NCBI GenBank assembly: GCA_012269555.1
Contig: JAAXKA010000007.1
Coordinates: 18,101 to 50,314 of the forward strand
From: Alphaproteobacteria bacterium
Lineage (GTDB): Bacteria; Pseudomonadota; Alphaproteobacteria; Puniceispirillales; Puniceispirillaceae
Reading direction: 5' to 3'
Length of the DNA stretch: 32,214 nucleotides
The position numbers and the translations under genes were made by a program. Under the pieces are notes generated by a model, which did no database searches, was not told the origin of the DNA, and was given only the letters and a program-made list of their open reading frames with translations. Below, piece after piece: positions 1 to 8,972 of the stretch; position 1 is the stretch's first letter; every line of letters begins with the position of its first letter.

Positions 1-1023
1 TTTAATTACACTAGCCGGGTCTATTGGGGTTCTATTCTGTCTAATCTCAAAATGCAAAGTTGGAGACCCGACTCTACCAGTTTGCCCTACCCTTCCAATG
101 ACCTGGCCTGATGAAAGAACATCTCCCTCGTTCACAAGCACTTCGGATAAATGAGCATAAGCAGAAATTATACCGCTATCATGCTTAACCAGAATAAGTG
201 TACCAAAAGATTTTAGCCCAGTACCAATATATGCAACAGTTCCTGGAGCTGTTGTTTGAATATCTGAACCAAAACTAGCTGCAATATCTACTCCATCATT
301 ATGAACCCCTCGTTCTGCTAGTCCGAAAGGCTTAATAATCTGTCCTGATAACGGCCAATTAAATGAATCACCCGCGGCTAATTTAGGTGCCACGAAAAAT
401 TTTCTCTCTGTATTTTTTTCAATAGTTACTTGTTCATCCTCGATAGCAGCAACAGACTCAGGTTGAATTTCAATAGCCAATATCTCTTCGCTAGGTGACG
501 TCATTTTAAAAACTGAAAAATCTTTTACGTCTGGTAGTTGCAGAACCTGGCCAACTTGCAACTCGTATGGTTCTTTTATAGCATTTAACTGTGCAATTTC
601 GAACTGACTCACAGAATATCGCTTTGATATTGAAAATAAGCTATCTCCCAAACGGACTGTATGAGTATTTCTCGAAATAACTTTTAATACCTGTCCTTCA
701 ACAAGCTCAAAAGGAGCTTTTAAATTATTTTCAGAAATTAATTTATATGGAGTGACATTATATCGATTTACAATACTATATATTGTATCACCTTTTTGAA
801 CTGTAACAAAGCCAGAGGGCGGCACAGGTAATTTTTGAAATTGGTCTTGTCTATTTATAACAATTGCAGGTACTTTTTTATCCTCACTAACAAAGGGAAA
901 ATTTATATCTCCAATAACCGGTAATTTTCTTTCTGATGTCACACTGCTACACCCAGAAAATCCGATAATTAACGTTAATGGTATAAAGATAAATAAATGC
1001 GTATTTAACACTGATTTAGACAT
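1..1023 (-). CDS. nlpD: LysM/M23 (LytM) lipoprotein, NlpD/DipM-like, 3' end cut by window
   Basis: Likely envelope lipoprotein acting on or regulating peptidoglycan hydrolysis during division. My own translation gives 341 codons with no stop, reaching the window edge. The N-terminus has a hydrophobic stretch ending in FSGC, a plausible lipobox. Two LysM repeats follow (starting VQKGDTIYSI and VRLGDSLFSI), then a C-terminal M23 domain. That domain looks catalytically weak: the usual HLH of active LytM enzymes reads TLH (PTLHFEIR), and the first motif reads HNDGVD, with one extra residue compared with HxxxD. This favours an amidase activator (NlpD/EnvC/DipM type) over an active endopeptidase. 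The ATG lies inside the end of pcm (8-bp overlap), completing a surE-pcm-nlpD operon. Family call is firm; the activator role is inference. Confidence 0.88.
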   Translation of the reverse strand, partial: MSKSVLNTHLFIFIPLTLIIGFSGCSSVTSERKLPVIGDINFPFVSEDKKVPAIVINRQDQFQKLPVPPSGFVTVQKGDTIYSIVNRYNVTPYKLISENNLKAPFELVEGQVLKVISRNTHTVRLGDSLFSISKRYSVSQFEIAQLNAIKEPYELQVGQVLQLPDVKDFSVFKMTSPSEEILAIEIQPESVAAIEDEQVTIEKNTERKFFVAPKLAAGDSFNWPLSGQIIKPFGLAERGVHNDGVDIAASFGSDIQTTAPGTVAYIGTGLKSFGTLILVKHDSGIISAYAHLSEVLVNEGDVLSSGQVIGRVGQTGRVGSPTLHFEIRQNRTPIDPASVIK

Positions 1024-1654
1024 CTGCAATTCCTGGTATCATGGGTACGAACCTTACAGAGATGAGTTTTTCTGTATGAATAACATCACCTTTTTTTGTA
1101 AGTTTGGTCAAGAATTCTTTACCTGGAGGGCCTAAAGGCGCAATTATGATTCCATCTGGTTTTAGTTGCTTAATTAATTCAAAAGGCACGCTCTCTAACT
1201 GACAGGTAATTATTATACGGTCAAACGGTGAAACCTCAGGCCATCCTTTAAAACCATCTCCTAACCTGATTGTTATATTTGTTAATTTTAGATCTGCTAA
1301 ACGATTACGCGCCTCTACAAATAGGGGTCTATGACGCTCTATACTGTAAACTCTTCTTACCAATAGAGATAATATGGATGCCTGATAGCCACTACCTGTA
1401 CCTATCTCAAGTACGACATGACGGCTCTTTACATCAAGTGCTTCAGTCATTTTTGCAACTATATATGGCTGACTTATTGTTTGCCCACATGCGATAGGAA
1501 GAGACGCGTTTTCATAGGCATGGTGCCTTAATGCTGAGCCAATAAATTTTTCTCTCGGAATAGTTTCAATAGCAGATAATATTGGAGAAGATAAGATAGC
1601 CTGAGACCTTAGCGCCATAGTAAGTCTTAATTTTTTTTCTGATAAATTAATCAT
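1016..1654 (-). CDS. pcm: Protein-L-isoaspartate O-methyltransferase
   Basis: SAM-dependent cytosolic repair enzyme that methylates isoaspartyl residues in damaged proteins. The 212-residue length is normal for bacterial Pcm. The characteristic active-site loop GQTISQPY is at residues 57-64, and the SAM-binding motif LEIGTGSGYQ at 82-91. The start overlaps the surE stop as ATGA and the end overlaps the nlpD start, so the three genes are almost certainly cotranscribed, as in many proteobacteria. A second, divergent family member lies at 21130-21795 and lacks the active-site loop, so this copy is the likely true repair enzyme. Confidence 0.95.
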   Translation of the reverse strand: MINLSEKKLRLTMALRSQAILSSPILSAIETIPREKFIGSALRHHAYENASLPIACGQTISQPYIVAKMTEALDVKSRHVVLEIGTGSGYQASILSLLVRRVYSIERHRPLFVEARNRLADLKLTNITIRLGDGFKGWPEVSPFDRIIITCQLESVPFELIKQLKPDGIIIAPLGPPGKEFLTKLTKKGDVIHTEKLISVRFVPMIPGIADV

Positions 1655-2391
1655 AAAGTAAAATTTGGTATTTTTTTCATCAAATCCATTGCTGTAGTAT
1701 CAATTAAGAGTGGTGTAAAAGTTACGTATCCATTTTCTAAATAAAACCTATCACTTTTAGGATTTGTCTCTAAACGTTGATTGATAGGCCCAATACTGTA
1801 AAAGTTTGGATTTTTACTCGCAAAAATCTGGTCAGACATTTTATGGCTATCCAATACCGCCGCTTGAATCCCTCTAACTTTTGAAATATCTACCGAAGGA
1901 AAATTTACATTTAATACATGGCGTGGGGGAAGTTTAATAGACAAAGCATTATCAAGAACTTTTTTGCCGAATTTTCTTGCTACTTCAAAGTCTGATTCTA
2001 ATTTCCCATATCTCTGGCTAAAAGCAATTGCCCTAATTCCAACAATAGATGCCTCCCTCGCAGCTCCTACTGTTCCTGAATAGCCCACGTCATCTGAAGC
2101 GTTCATTCCATGATTAATACCAGAAAGAACAAGGTCAGGAGGATTATCTTTAAACAACAAATTTAATGCAAGCATGACGCAATCTGCAGGATTGCCAGAA
2201 CAGATATATCGATTAGCAGAAACATTTGAGAAATATAGTTCTTCTTGAAGGGATATCGCTTGACTTGTCCCTGAGCGGTTATCTCTTGGTGCAACAGTAG
2301 TAACATTGTTTGTTAGAGTCTTTGCAAGTCTTTCAAGCAATTTAAGACCATATGAGTCAATACCATCATCATTTGTAATTAGAATTTTCAT
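1651..2391 (-). CDS. surE: 5'-nucleotidase SurE
   Basis: Metal-dependent nucleoside 5'-monophosphate phosphatase, a survival protein active in the cytosol. The 246-residue protein begins MKILITNDDGIDS with the metal-binding Asp pair at 8-9. It continues with the conserved RDNRSG segment (S40) and SGINHGMN, which complete the SurE metal site. GYSGTVGAAREA is also a family signature. It is first in the surE-pcm-nlpD operon and 88 bp downstream of serS. That gap shows no clear terminator, so readthrough from serS is possible. GGTGAA just before the ATG can serve as ribosome binding site. Confidence 0.96.
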   Translation of the reverse strand: MKILITNDDGIDSYGLKLLERLAKTLTNNVTTVAPRDNRSGTSQAISLQEELYFSNVSANRYICSGNPADCVMLALNLLFKDNPPDLVLSGINHGMNASDDVGYSGTVGAAREASIVGIRAIAFSQRYGKLESDFEVARKFGKKVLDNALSIKLPPRHVLNVNFPSVDISKVRGIQAAVLDSHKMSDQIFASKNPNFYSIGPINQRLETNPKSDRFYLENGYVTFTPLLIDTTAMDLMKKIPNFTL

Positions 2392-2479
2392 TTCACCACA
2401 TAAACATTTATTTTTCTTAAGAATAAAATTAGCAACAAGAATATTTTTTTATAGTTTCACTTAAAAAATTTTCAGATTA

Positions 2480-3757
2480 CTAGCTAATTTTTTCTACACC
2501 CATATAGCTATGGAGCACTTCAGGAAGAAGGATGCTACCATCCTTTTGTTGCCCATTTTCCATTATAGCAATAATGCATCTACCTACTGCTAGTGCAGAA
2601 CCATTCAAAGTGTGAACAAATTCTGTATCCTTTTCACCCGATTTTCTAAATCTTGCATTCATTCTTCTTGCTTGAAAAGGTCCACAGTTAGAACATGAAG
2701 ATATTTCTCTATAACGCCCCACTCCATCATCCTGTCCAGGCAACCAAACTTCAATATCATATGTTTTCTGCGCAGAAAATCCTGTATCACCAGCACATAA
2801 TTTTACTACACGATGGGGTAAGTTAAGTTTTTTAAGCACACTTTCTGCGACAGAAGTCATTCTTTCTAGCTCTATTTCAGAATCCTTAGGATCGGTAATT
2901 GAAACCAATTCAACCTTTGAAAATTGATGTTGGCGTATCATTCCCCTCGTGTCACGCCCAGCAGAGCCTGCTTCAGAACGGAAGCATGGAGTATAAGCCG
3001 TTAATCGCATTGGCAAAGAGTCTAAATCTATTATTTGGTTAGCTGCTAAGTTGGTAAGCGGCACTTCAGCAGTCGGAATTAGCCATCTTCCATCCGTCGT
3101 TTGGAATAAATCATCCTCAAATTTGGGGAGCTGCCCAGTCCCTGTCATCGTCTTTGAATTAACTAGGGCAGGAGGTAGGATTTCGGTATATCCAAATTCT
3201 AGAGTGTGTATATCAAGCATAAATGACGCAAGTGCTCGTTCTAATCTTGCCATATGGCCTTTCAGGATAACAAATCTTGCGCCTGACAAATTGGAGGCTG
3301 CCTCAAAATTTAGACACTTATTCATTTCACCAAGTGCCACATGATCAATAGGCTGAAAATCAAATGAAGGAATAATCCCAAACTGTCTCAACAATATATT
3401 ATCTTCCTCATTCAATCCATCAGGCACATCATCCGACAAAATATTTGGCATTGAAAATAATAAAGAATTAATTTGCTCAGCCAAATTTGATTCTTCATGC
3501 TCTAATTCTGGAATTTCTAATTTAATTGATGCAACTTCGGACATTAAATCGTCTACATCAACACCCGCAGCCTTCATACTACCAATTTTTTTTGATACTT
3601 CATTTCTTCGCGCTTGAAGTGACTGCAACTCAGTTTGTATTTTACGCCTTTTTTCATCGAGAGATAAGACCTCCTGTGAGGGACTATTAAGTCCTCTTCT
3701 CTGCATAAATCTATCAAATTCTTTTGGATTATCGCGAATAAATCTTATATCATGCAT
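2480..3757 (-). CDS. serS: Seryl-tRNA synthetase
   Basis: Class II synthetase charging tRNA-Ser (and tRNA-Sec where present) in the cytosol. At 425 residues it has the usual length. Residues 1-110 form the tRNA-binding N-terminal arm, with a long heptad-like charged stretch at about 30-100 expected to be the antiparallel coiled coil. TAEVPL is at 229-234, the motif 2 region [15 protein letters not shown] at 258-272, EISSCSNC at 351-358 and motif 3 GSALAVGR at 386-393. It lies 33 bp after tatC on the same strand, matching the tatABC-serS order common in alphaproteobacteria. Confidence 0.98.
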   Translation of the reverse strand: MHDIRFIRDNPKEFDRFMQRRGLNSPSQEVLSLDEKRRKIQTELQSLQARRNEVSKKIGSMKAAGVDVDDLMSEVASIKLEIPELEHEESNLAEQINSLLFSMPNILSDDVPDGLNEEDNILLRQFGIIPSFDFQPIDHVALGEMNKCLNFEAASNLSGARFVILKGHMARLERALASFMLDIHTLEFGYTEILPPALVNSKTMTGTGQLPKFEDDLFQTTDGRWLIPTAEVPLTNLAANQIIDLDSLPMRLTAYTPCFRSEAGSAGRDTRGMIRQHQFSKVELVSITDPKDSEIELERMTSVAESVLKKLNLPHRVVKLCAGDTGFSAQKTYDIEVWLPGQDDGVGRYREISSCSNCGPFQARRMNARFRKSGEKDTEFVHTLNGSALAVGRCIIAIMENGQQKDGSILLPEVLHSYMGVEKIS

Positions 3758-3790
3758 AAGGCTCTTCTCCTTAGCGTATGCTAAAGTAAA

Positions 3791-4606
3791 TCAATCATTC
3801 GTATTTTCAAAATCTTTATTCTTATTTAAAAAACGAGATCCTAAAATTGAAATTTCATAAAGTAAAATCACTGGTATTGCCAACATTACCTGAGAAATTA
3901 CATCTGGTGGAGTAAGGATTGCTGCTGCAATAAAAGCTATCAATATTGCATATTTTCGATTTCGAGCTAAACCAGATGATGTAACAATACCTGCTTTAGT
4001 AAGTAATAATAAAATCACTGGTAATTCGAATGATACTCCAAAAGCAAACATTAACCTCATCACAAGGCTTAAATATTCGCTTATTCTCGGCTCAACTTCA
4101 ATTGGGAGAGTCCCCTCTCCTCCAACCATTTCGAAAGACAGGAAAAAATCCCAGGCAAGAGGAATAACAAGATAATAAACCATGGCTGCACCCATGGCAA
4201 ATAAGATGGGTGTAGCAATTAGAAAGGGCATAAAAGCTGAACGCTCATTTTTATATAGACCAGGTGCTACAAACCTCCAAACCTGAAGTAAAATTAAGGG
4301 AAATGTAATAGAAATTGATATAAAAAATGCTACTTTGACTTGTGTAAAAAATCCCTCGTGTAATCCAGTAAAAATCATCCGGCCACCGCGTTCTGAAAGT
4401 ATTTCAGCTAGGGGTGCTTGTAGCCAAAAATAGACATAATCTGCAGCGTTAAAAGAACCGCTCCCAAAAGGTCTAATAAAGCATAAGAAAAATAAAACAA
4501 TAAAAGCTAGAAAAATTATCCCTATACGATTACGTAATTCGGTTAGGTGTTCCATAAGAGACATAGAACCTAGCTCTTCATCTTTTTTTTGTTCTTTCTC
4601 TGACAT
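3791..4606 (-). CDS. tatC: Sec-independent translocase subunit TatC
   Basis: Multi-spanning inner-membrane receptor for twin-arginine signal peptides, working with TatA and TatB to export folded proteins. It starts with a charged cytosolic tail, then the conserved MEHLTELRNRI segment. Six hydrophobic spans follow, and about 271 residues suits the family. I chose the ATG at 4606, which overlaps the tatB stop as TGATG and has AGGG seven bases upstream. A GTG directly before it (4609) is an alternative, but its spacing to the AGGG is short. The gene follows tatA and tatB in one operon. Confidence 0.97.
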   Translation of the reverse strand: MSEKEQKKDEELGSMSLMEHLTELRNRIGIIFLAFIVLFFLCFIRPFGSGSFNAADYVYFWLQAPLAEILSERGGRMIFTGLHEGFFTQVKVAFFISISITFPLILLQVWRFVAPGLYKNERSAFMPFLIATPILFAMGAAMVYYLVIPLAWDFFLSFEMVGGEGTLPIEVEPRISEYLSLVMRLMFAFGVSFELPVILLLLTKAGIVTSSGLARNRKYAILIAFIAAAILTPPDVISQVMLAIPVILLYEISILGSRFLNKNKDFENTND

Positions 4607-4956
4607 CACCCATCCCTAAGGGAAGTGGCATCCTTAGAATCAACATATACTTGTTTTAAGTCGCTTTCTAATTCTTTACCCACCGATTTTACATCTTTAG
4701 AAATTGAATCATCTAACAACTCAGAAATTTCTTCAAAATCTCCAGACTTAGCATCCTGAAACACTTTCTTTACATCCTTTAATTCATCATCATTCGACAT
4801 TTCCCTGAGGCTCTTCGTGAATTCAGATGACATACTTCTAGCGTGCGACGTAAACTTCGTAAAAGCACGCAAAACTCTTGGTAAGTCTTTTGGTCCTACC
4901 ACCAAGACTAGCACAAATGCTACTACCATAAATTCTTGCCAACCAAAATCAAACAT
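4606..4956 (-). CDS. tatB: Sec-independent translocase subunit TatB
   Basis: Single-span membrane protein that forms the twin-arginine receptor complex with TatC. The 116-residue protein has the usual layout: an N-terminal transmembrane helix (about residues 8-20), the VVGPKDLP hinge, an amphipathic helix rich in Arg/Lys, and an acidic soluble tail. The GPKDLP hinge and the position between tatA and tatC separate it from TatA. Its stop overlaps the start of tatC as TGATG, implying translational coupling. Confidence 0.95.
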   Translation of the reverse strand: MFDFGWQEFMVVAFVLVLVVGPKDLPRVLRAFTKFTSHARSMSSEFTKSLREMSNDDELKDVKKVFQDAKSGDFEEISELLDDSISKDVKSVGKELESDLKQVYVDSKDATSLRDG

Positions 4957-5010
4957 AAATAAACCTAGAAATAAAATTTAGAACGAAGTTAAAAGAATAT
5001 TAAAATTAAC

Positions 5011-5343
5011 TTATTTCTTTGTTGCTTGTTTCTTAGATGACTTCTTTTTTACTGTTTTCTTTTTTGCAGCTTTTTTGGAAGTTTTTTTCTTAGAAACCTT
5101 TTTTTTAGAAGTGGCTTTGGGACGAACAGTTGTTTGTTCAGGAGGATCGTTATCTTCGATATAAACAGCGTCTTGAGCTAAACTATCATCACCGTTGGTA
5201 TTTTCATCTTTCATACCTTTTTTAAAGTTCTTTAGACCCTTTCCAAAATCACCCATTATTCCTGAAATTTTTCCTGGTCTTGCAAACAATATTAATACAA
5301 CTGCAAGTACCACTAACCACTGCCAGAGACTAAAAGCGCCCAT
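5011..5343 (-). CDS. tatA: Sec-independent translocase subunit TatA with long lysine-rich tail
   Basis: Pore-forming component of the twin-arginine translocase. It has an N-terminal transmembrane helix ([14 protein letters not shown]), then the FARPGKI hinge and an amphipathic segment with [13 protein letters not shown], all typical of TatA. The 110 residues exceed the usual roughly 60-90 because the last 33 form a low-complexity tail of KKK/KKT/KKS blocks (18 Lys of 33) resembling histone-like tails. The stretch before it is acidic. AGGGAG precedes the ATG at good spacing. First gene of tatABC; a possible promoter lies upstream. The role of the tail is unknown. Confidence 0.94.
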   Translation of the reverse strand: MGAFSLWQWLVVLAVVLILFARPGKISGIMGDFGKGLKNFKKGMKDENTNGDDSLAQDAVYIEDNDPPEQTTVRPKATSKKKVSKKKTSKKAAKKKTVKKKSSKKQATKK

Positions 5344-5399
5344 TTTAAATACTCCCTTTTATTTTAACTTACCTTAATTATTAACTATCACTAACATTT

Positions 5400-5428
5400 A
5401 TTATATTAAAATATTTCATGTGAAAGAA
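5400..5428 (-). promoter_or_regulatory. Candidate promoter for tatABC-serS
   Basis: On the minus strand a perfect TATAAT (5405-5400) lies about 57 bp upstream of the tatA start. The -35 region is poor (TTCTTT at 17-bp spacing). The rest of the 208-bp gap between the ABC ATPase gene and tatA is AT-rich and shows no other structure I can support. Confidence 0.35.
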
Positions 5429-5551
5429 CTGGGAACTTCATACACCTGATTATTTATATCGTCATCAATAAATAATTTACAGAACTTTATTATCAAAATC
5501 TTATATTTAAGATATCTATTTTTAAAGTTACAAAAAAACCCGCCATAAAGT

Positions 5552-6583
5552 TTATTCTGGAAAAATAAATACCTGTTCAGGGTCTATCTCTACAAAAACG
5601 TTTTCTCCAATTTCAAACCAGCTTAAACCTGGTATCCTTGCATGTAAATGCAACTCAGCGCTTCCAGCAGAAACTGATAAGTGGACAAGCGAATTTTTTC
5701 CTAGAAGATGTGTCTCAACCACTGATGCAGTTGCACCTTGAGATTTTAGGGATAAATTGAGCGCCTCATGCCGGACAACTATCTGAACTCTTGTGCCTTC
5801 AGCGTAATTATTCGCCTCATAAGTTCCAAACACAGTCTCTATTTTTTTATTTTTTACAGTACCAGGAATATGATTAACTTCGCCAAAAAATTCTGCAACA
5901 AACCTATTCTTGGGTCTACAATATAAATCTATTGGCCTCCCCTGCTGAATTTCCTTACCCTCATTTAAAACTATAATTTTATCTGACATGAACATAGCTT
6001 CTTCTGCGTCATGAGTTACCATTAAAGCCGATGTTTCAGTATTCCTCAGTATATGAAGCATTTGGTCACGGACTCGCTCCCTCAACCTACTATCAAGTCC
6101 GCTAAAAGGTTCATCTAGCAATATGATAGGTGGATTTGGAGCTAATGCTCTTGCTAAGGCAACACGTTGCTGCTGGCCGCCAGATAACTCATGTGGATAT
6201 TTATCACTTAACTCTTCGATATCCAACTCCCTCATTAAATCAGTAATAATTTTTGCACTTTCAGAAGTTTTACCATTTAGACCAAACAAAATATTTTGTT
6301 TAACAGTTAAATGAGGAAACAAAGCATATGATTGAAAAACTAATCCCACACCCCTTTCTTCTGGGGGAAGAACAAAACCAGGTGATGAAATAATTTCCTC
6401 ATTCAGTTTAATAAAGCCAGCATCAGGGGTTTCTAATCCAGCTGCTAATCTTAGGAGTGTCGTTTTACCGCACCCTGAGGGGCCGAGCAACGAGACCACT
6501 TCATTGTGTTGAACATTAAACGAAACATTAGAAATAATTTTCTCTGTTTCGTAGCTGTGTGAAATATTATCAAAAGAAATCAT
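5552..6583 (-). CDS. ABC transporter ATP-binding protein, FbpC/PotA-like, with TOBE domain
   Basis: Cytosolic ATPase of an import-type ABC transporter of the Fe(III)/polyamine class. Walker A GPSGCGKTT is at 34-42, the Q-loop Q84 in LVFQSYALFPH, signature LSGGQ at 133-137, Walker B IILLDEP at 153-159, and the switch histidine H191. Residues from about 280 to 343 match a TOBE-type regulatory domain. At 343 residues it has normal length. No permease or binding-protein gene lies beside it; it is inserted between scpB and tatA, so it must work with partners encoded elsewhere. The substrate cannot be read from the sequence; ferric iron, spermidine/putrescine and similar solutes are all possible. 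Confidence 0.9.
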   Translation of the reverse strand: MISFDNISHSYETEKIISNVSFNVQHNEVVSLLGPSGCGKTTLLRLAAGLETPDAGFIKLNEEIISSPGFVLPPEERGVGLVFQSYALFPHLTVKQNILFGLNGKTSESAKIITDLMRELDIEELSDKYPHELSGGQQQRVALARALAPNPPIILLDEPFSGLDSRLRERVRDQMLHILRNTETSALMVTHDAEEAMFMSDKIIVLNEGKEIQQGRPIDLYCRPKNRFVAEFFGEVNHIPGTVKNKKIETVFGTYEANNYAEGTRVQIVVRHEALNLSLKSQGATASVVETHLLGKNSLVHLSVSAGSAELHLHARIPGLSWFEIGENVFVEIDPEQVFIFPE

Positions 6584-6643
6584 ATCGAAAATTGTCTATC
6601 CGCTTCATATATTTTCTGTTTCATGACTTTTCTCTAATTCATC

Positions 6644-7318
6644 TTAGTCATCTAATAAAGTTTCTAATTCAAAATTCTCTTCATCTTCGTTATAAAAACT
6701 TTCTTCATGTTCTTCGGATAAAGCTACTTCAGTCTCTTCTGAAGGGTATAATTGACCTTCCAGTTCTCCAATCGATTGTCCTTTCCGCAGCAAACCAGCT
6801 GACTTAAGATCTTCAATACCAGGTAAATCATCTAGATCTGAGAGCCCAAAATAATCTAGAAAATTGATTGTAGTGCCCCAAGTTAGAGGTCTGCCAGGAG
6901 TACGTCGTCTACCACGAGGTTTAATCCAATCATGCTCTAGCAAAATATCTATCGTGCCTCTAGAAAGACTAATACCTCTTATTTCTTCTATTTCTGAACG
7001 AGTTATTGGCTGATGATAGGCAATTATAGAGAGCACCTCCATTGCTGCACGTGAGAGAGGTCTTTCAACAGCCCGTTCCAAGTTTAATCTTGCAGCAATA
7101 TCTGGGTGAGTTCTAAACGCAAAATGGTCTGAAGAAATCTTTTGCAGCTGCACACCACTATCGCTTGAATACCTTTTTTCTATTATTTCAATTATATCGT
7201 TTAATTCAAAGCCCTCTAAATAAGGCGATAATTCCTTTGCAGAAACGGGCTTTGTAGATGCAAATATCAGGGCCTCTATAACTCTTACAATATTTTTTTT
7301 CTTATCATTTTCAATCAT
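6644..7318 (-). CDS. scpB: Segregation and condensation protein B
   Basis: Winged-helix subunit of the SMC-ScpAB condensin that organises and segregates the chromosome. The core has the ScpB hallmark segments LSRAAMEVLSIIAYHQPITR and GRPLTWGTTINFLDYFGL. The C-terminus is a long acidic tail (runs of E and D over about the last 40 residues). At 224 residues it is of normal size. The start overlaps the end of scpA by 8 bp, so the two are coupled. No smc gene lies in the window. Confidence 0.94.
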   Translation of the reverse strand: MIENDKKKNIVRVIEALIFASTKPVSAKELSPYLEGFELNDIIEIIEKRYSSDSGVQLQKISSDHFAFRTHPDIAARLNLERAVERPLSRAAMEVLSIIAYHQPITRSEIEEIRGISLSRGTIDILLEHDWIKPRGRRRTPGRPLTWGTTINFLDYFGLSDLDDLPGIEDLKSAGLLRKGQSIGELEGQLYPSEETEVALSEEHEESFYNEDEENFELETLLDD

Positions 7319-8093
7319 TTATTTCTCTTTTTGCACGTAACAAAATAGGTGAAAATTTTGAATCTTGTTTTATGGATACAAAGCCCTCTTTTACTAATTC
7401 AAGCACAGCCCCAAAATGGGAAGCAACTGCGGAATTATAATGTGGTTCTTTCCTGCTGTTACGGGGCAAAAACTGTAATAGATCTAGCCATTCTGGGATA
7501 GATGGAATTAATTTGCGTATACGTTCTACCGCTTCCTGTACAGTGTATAACTTAGTTACTTTAAAGGTTAACGTATTATTATTCTCAGCCGAACGAATAT
7601 CTCCGTATACTTTAAGTAAATCATAAAGATTTGCGGTGAATGTTATTTTATCTGAAATTGCATAGTCATCCGGCATTCCACGAATAAGCCTGGATTTATG
7701 AAGTTTGGGCAATTGCATAAGACGCTTTGATGCTGATTGCATAGCCTCTAAACGTTGTAGCTGAAACTTTAATGCGTCCGTCATATCAATTAAATTGTCT
7801 GCCTCTTCTTGACTAGAGTCAGGTATTATTAGTCTTGATTTTAGAAAAGTAAGCCATGCAGCCATTACTAAGTAATCAGCTGCAATTTCCAAATCTAATT
7901 TTTGAGCTTGTTCTATAAATGTTAAATACTGTTCTGCGAGAGGCAAGACTGCTATTCGCGATAAATCAACTTTTTGCTCTCTTGCCAAAGATAAAAGCAT
8001 ATCTATTGGGCCTTCGTACCCATCTAAATTCAGCAAAAATGGTAATTGTAATTGCTCAGATTGGCTTGTATCACCTAACGACCTTTCCAACAT
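7311..8093 (-). CDS. scpA: Segregation and condensation protein A
   Basis: Kleisin subunit bridging SMC heads and binding ScpB in bacterial condensin. The N-terminal signature LDGYEGPIDMLLSLAREQKV and the following KSRLIIP segment are typical, and a C-terminal winged-helix region is expected. I chose the ATG at 8093 (261 residues): it lies 2 bp after the stop of the SPOR gene and has a purine-rich AGGAAAGAGAG upstream. A longer frame from 8129 would overlap that gene and add unconserved residues. In many alphaproteobacteria nagZ sits between the SPOR gene and scpA; here they abut. Confidence 0.94.
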   Translation of the reverse strand: MLERSLGDTSQSEQLQLPFLLNLDGYEGPIDMLLSLAREQKVDLSRIAVLPLAEQYLTFIEQAQKLDLEIAADYLVMAAWLTFLKSRLIIPDSSQEEADNLIDMTDALKFQLQRLEAMQSASKRLMQLPKLHKSRLIRGMPDDYAISDKITFTANLYDLLKVYGDIRSAENNNTLTFKVTKLYTVQEAVERIRKLIPSIPEWLDLLQFLPRNSRKEPHYNSAVASHFGAVLELVKEGFVSIKQDSKFSPILLRAKREIND

Positions 8094-8095
8094 TA

Positions 8096-8968
8096 TCAAC
8101 TCTCTTTCCTGATTTTTCTTACAATACAATCTTGCCCCGCAGATTTTAAGAGATTACAAGTTGATACTGCACGGTTTTGTAAAAGGGGCTCTGTAATAAC
8201 ACGCCAATAAATCCCAGATGAACCTGTATCGATCTTTGTTACCTCCAGCATAATTCCATTTAACCTATTTTTATGCTTTTCCATTAAAATAGCGGCTTGC
8301 TGTTTTGCCTTCTCACGTTTAGCAAACGCTGCTAGTTGTACCTTATATGTTTTATTACTTGGATTGATTTTTGGCGGAACTGGTTTATTTATCGGTTCTA
8401 AAATTGAAGATTGTTCATTTTTATTATTTGTAATTTTTTCTTGAGAAATCTCATTTAAGGTGTTTTGTAACTCAATACTCGCATTGTCTTGGTCAATTAT
8501 GTCGGTAAGTTTAATATCATCTTTTTCATTATTTGGCGGACTTGTTTTACTTTCCAATGAATCTTTTAGATTTGTTGTACTGTTTCCAGCATGTTTAACT
8601 GAATTTTTTTGTTCAATAAATAATTCCTCTTCAATACTATTTTCTTTTACTAAAGCAACTGGCGGCAATTCTGGTGCAGCATCGGGCAGAAGTAATTTTT
8701 CGGTTCTATTGTCTGTTTCGGTAAGTCCCTCCAATATTCTAAGAACCTGAGATTCTTGATAACGGATAACTTTACCACCAGGGTCCTCAGGCTTAATTTT
8801 AAATACTGTTTTATTTGGTTTTAGTACCGGTAACTCTGAGATTGTTTCTGACTTTTGCATAGAGTACCAAAAACCAAAACTCGCTACAGCAACAGCCGAT
8901 AAAATAAAGCTTATCAAAAGGAAAATTCTTGTGAATGAGCTTGACTCTTCAGTCTCTCTTCCAGTCAT
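8096..8968 (-). CDS. SPOR-domain inner-membrane protein
   Basis: Probable septum- or envelope-associated protein whose SPOR domain binds denuded peptidoglycan glycan strands. It has a short cytosolic N-terminus (MTGRETEESS), one transmembrane helix (about residues 14-36), and a long variable linker rich in Asn, Ser, Glu and Lys. A C-terminal SPOR domain starts near YKVQLAAFAKREKAKQQA. The ATG at 8968 lies just after the argS stop with GGAGG about 12 bp upstream; an in-frame ATG at 8992 would lie inside argS and is less likely. The argS-SPOR-scpA neighbourhood is characteristic of alphaproteobacteria. Confidence 0.88.
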   Translation of the reverse strand: MTGRETEESSSFTRIFLLISFILSAVAVASFGFWYSMQKSETISELPVLKPNKTVFKIKPEDPGGKVIRYQESQVLRILEGLTETDNRTEKLLLPDAAPELPPVALVKENSIEEELFIEQKNSVKHAGNSTTNLKDSLESKTSPPNNEKDDIKLTDIIDQDNASIELQNTLNEISQEKITNNKNEQSSILEPINKPVPPKINPSNKTYKVQLAAFAKREKAKQQAAILMEKHKNRLNGIMLEVTKIDTGSSGIYWRVITEPLLQNRAVSTCNLLKSAGQDCIVRKIRKES

Positions 8969-8972
8969 TATT

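Noticed and set aside
3051..3344. 97-residue plus-strand ORF inside serS
   Set aside because: Fully antisense to a well-supported serS with no recognisable domain.
5030..5115. Repetitive poly-T blocks on the plus strand as a repeat element
   Set aside because: They are the antisense of the lysine codons in the TatA tail.
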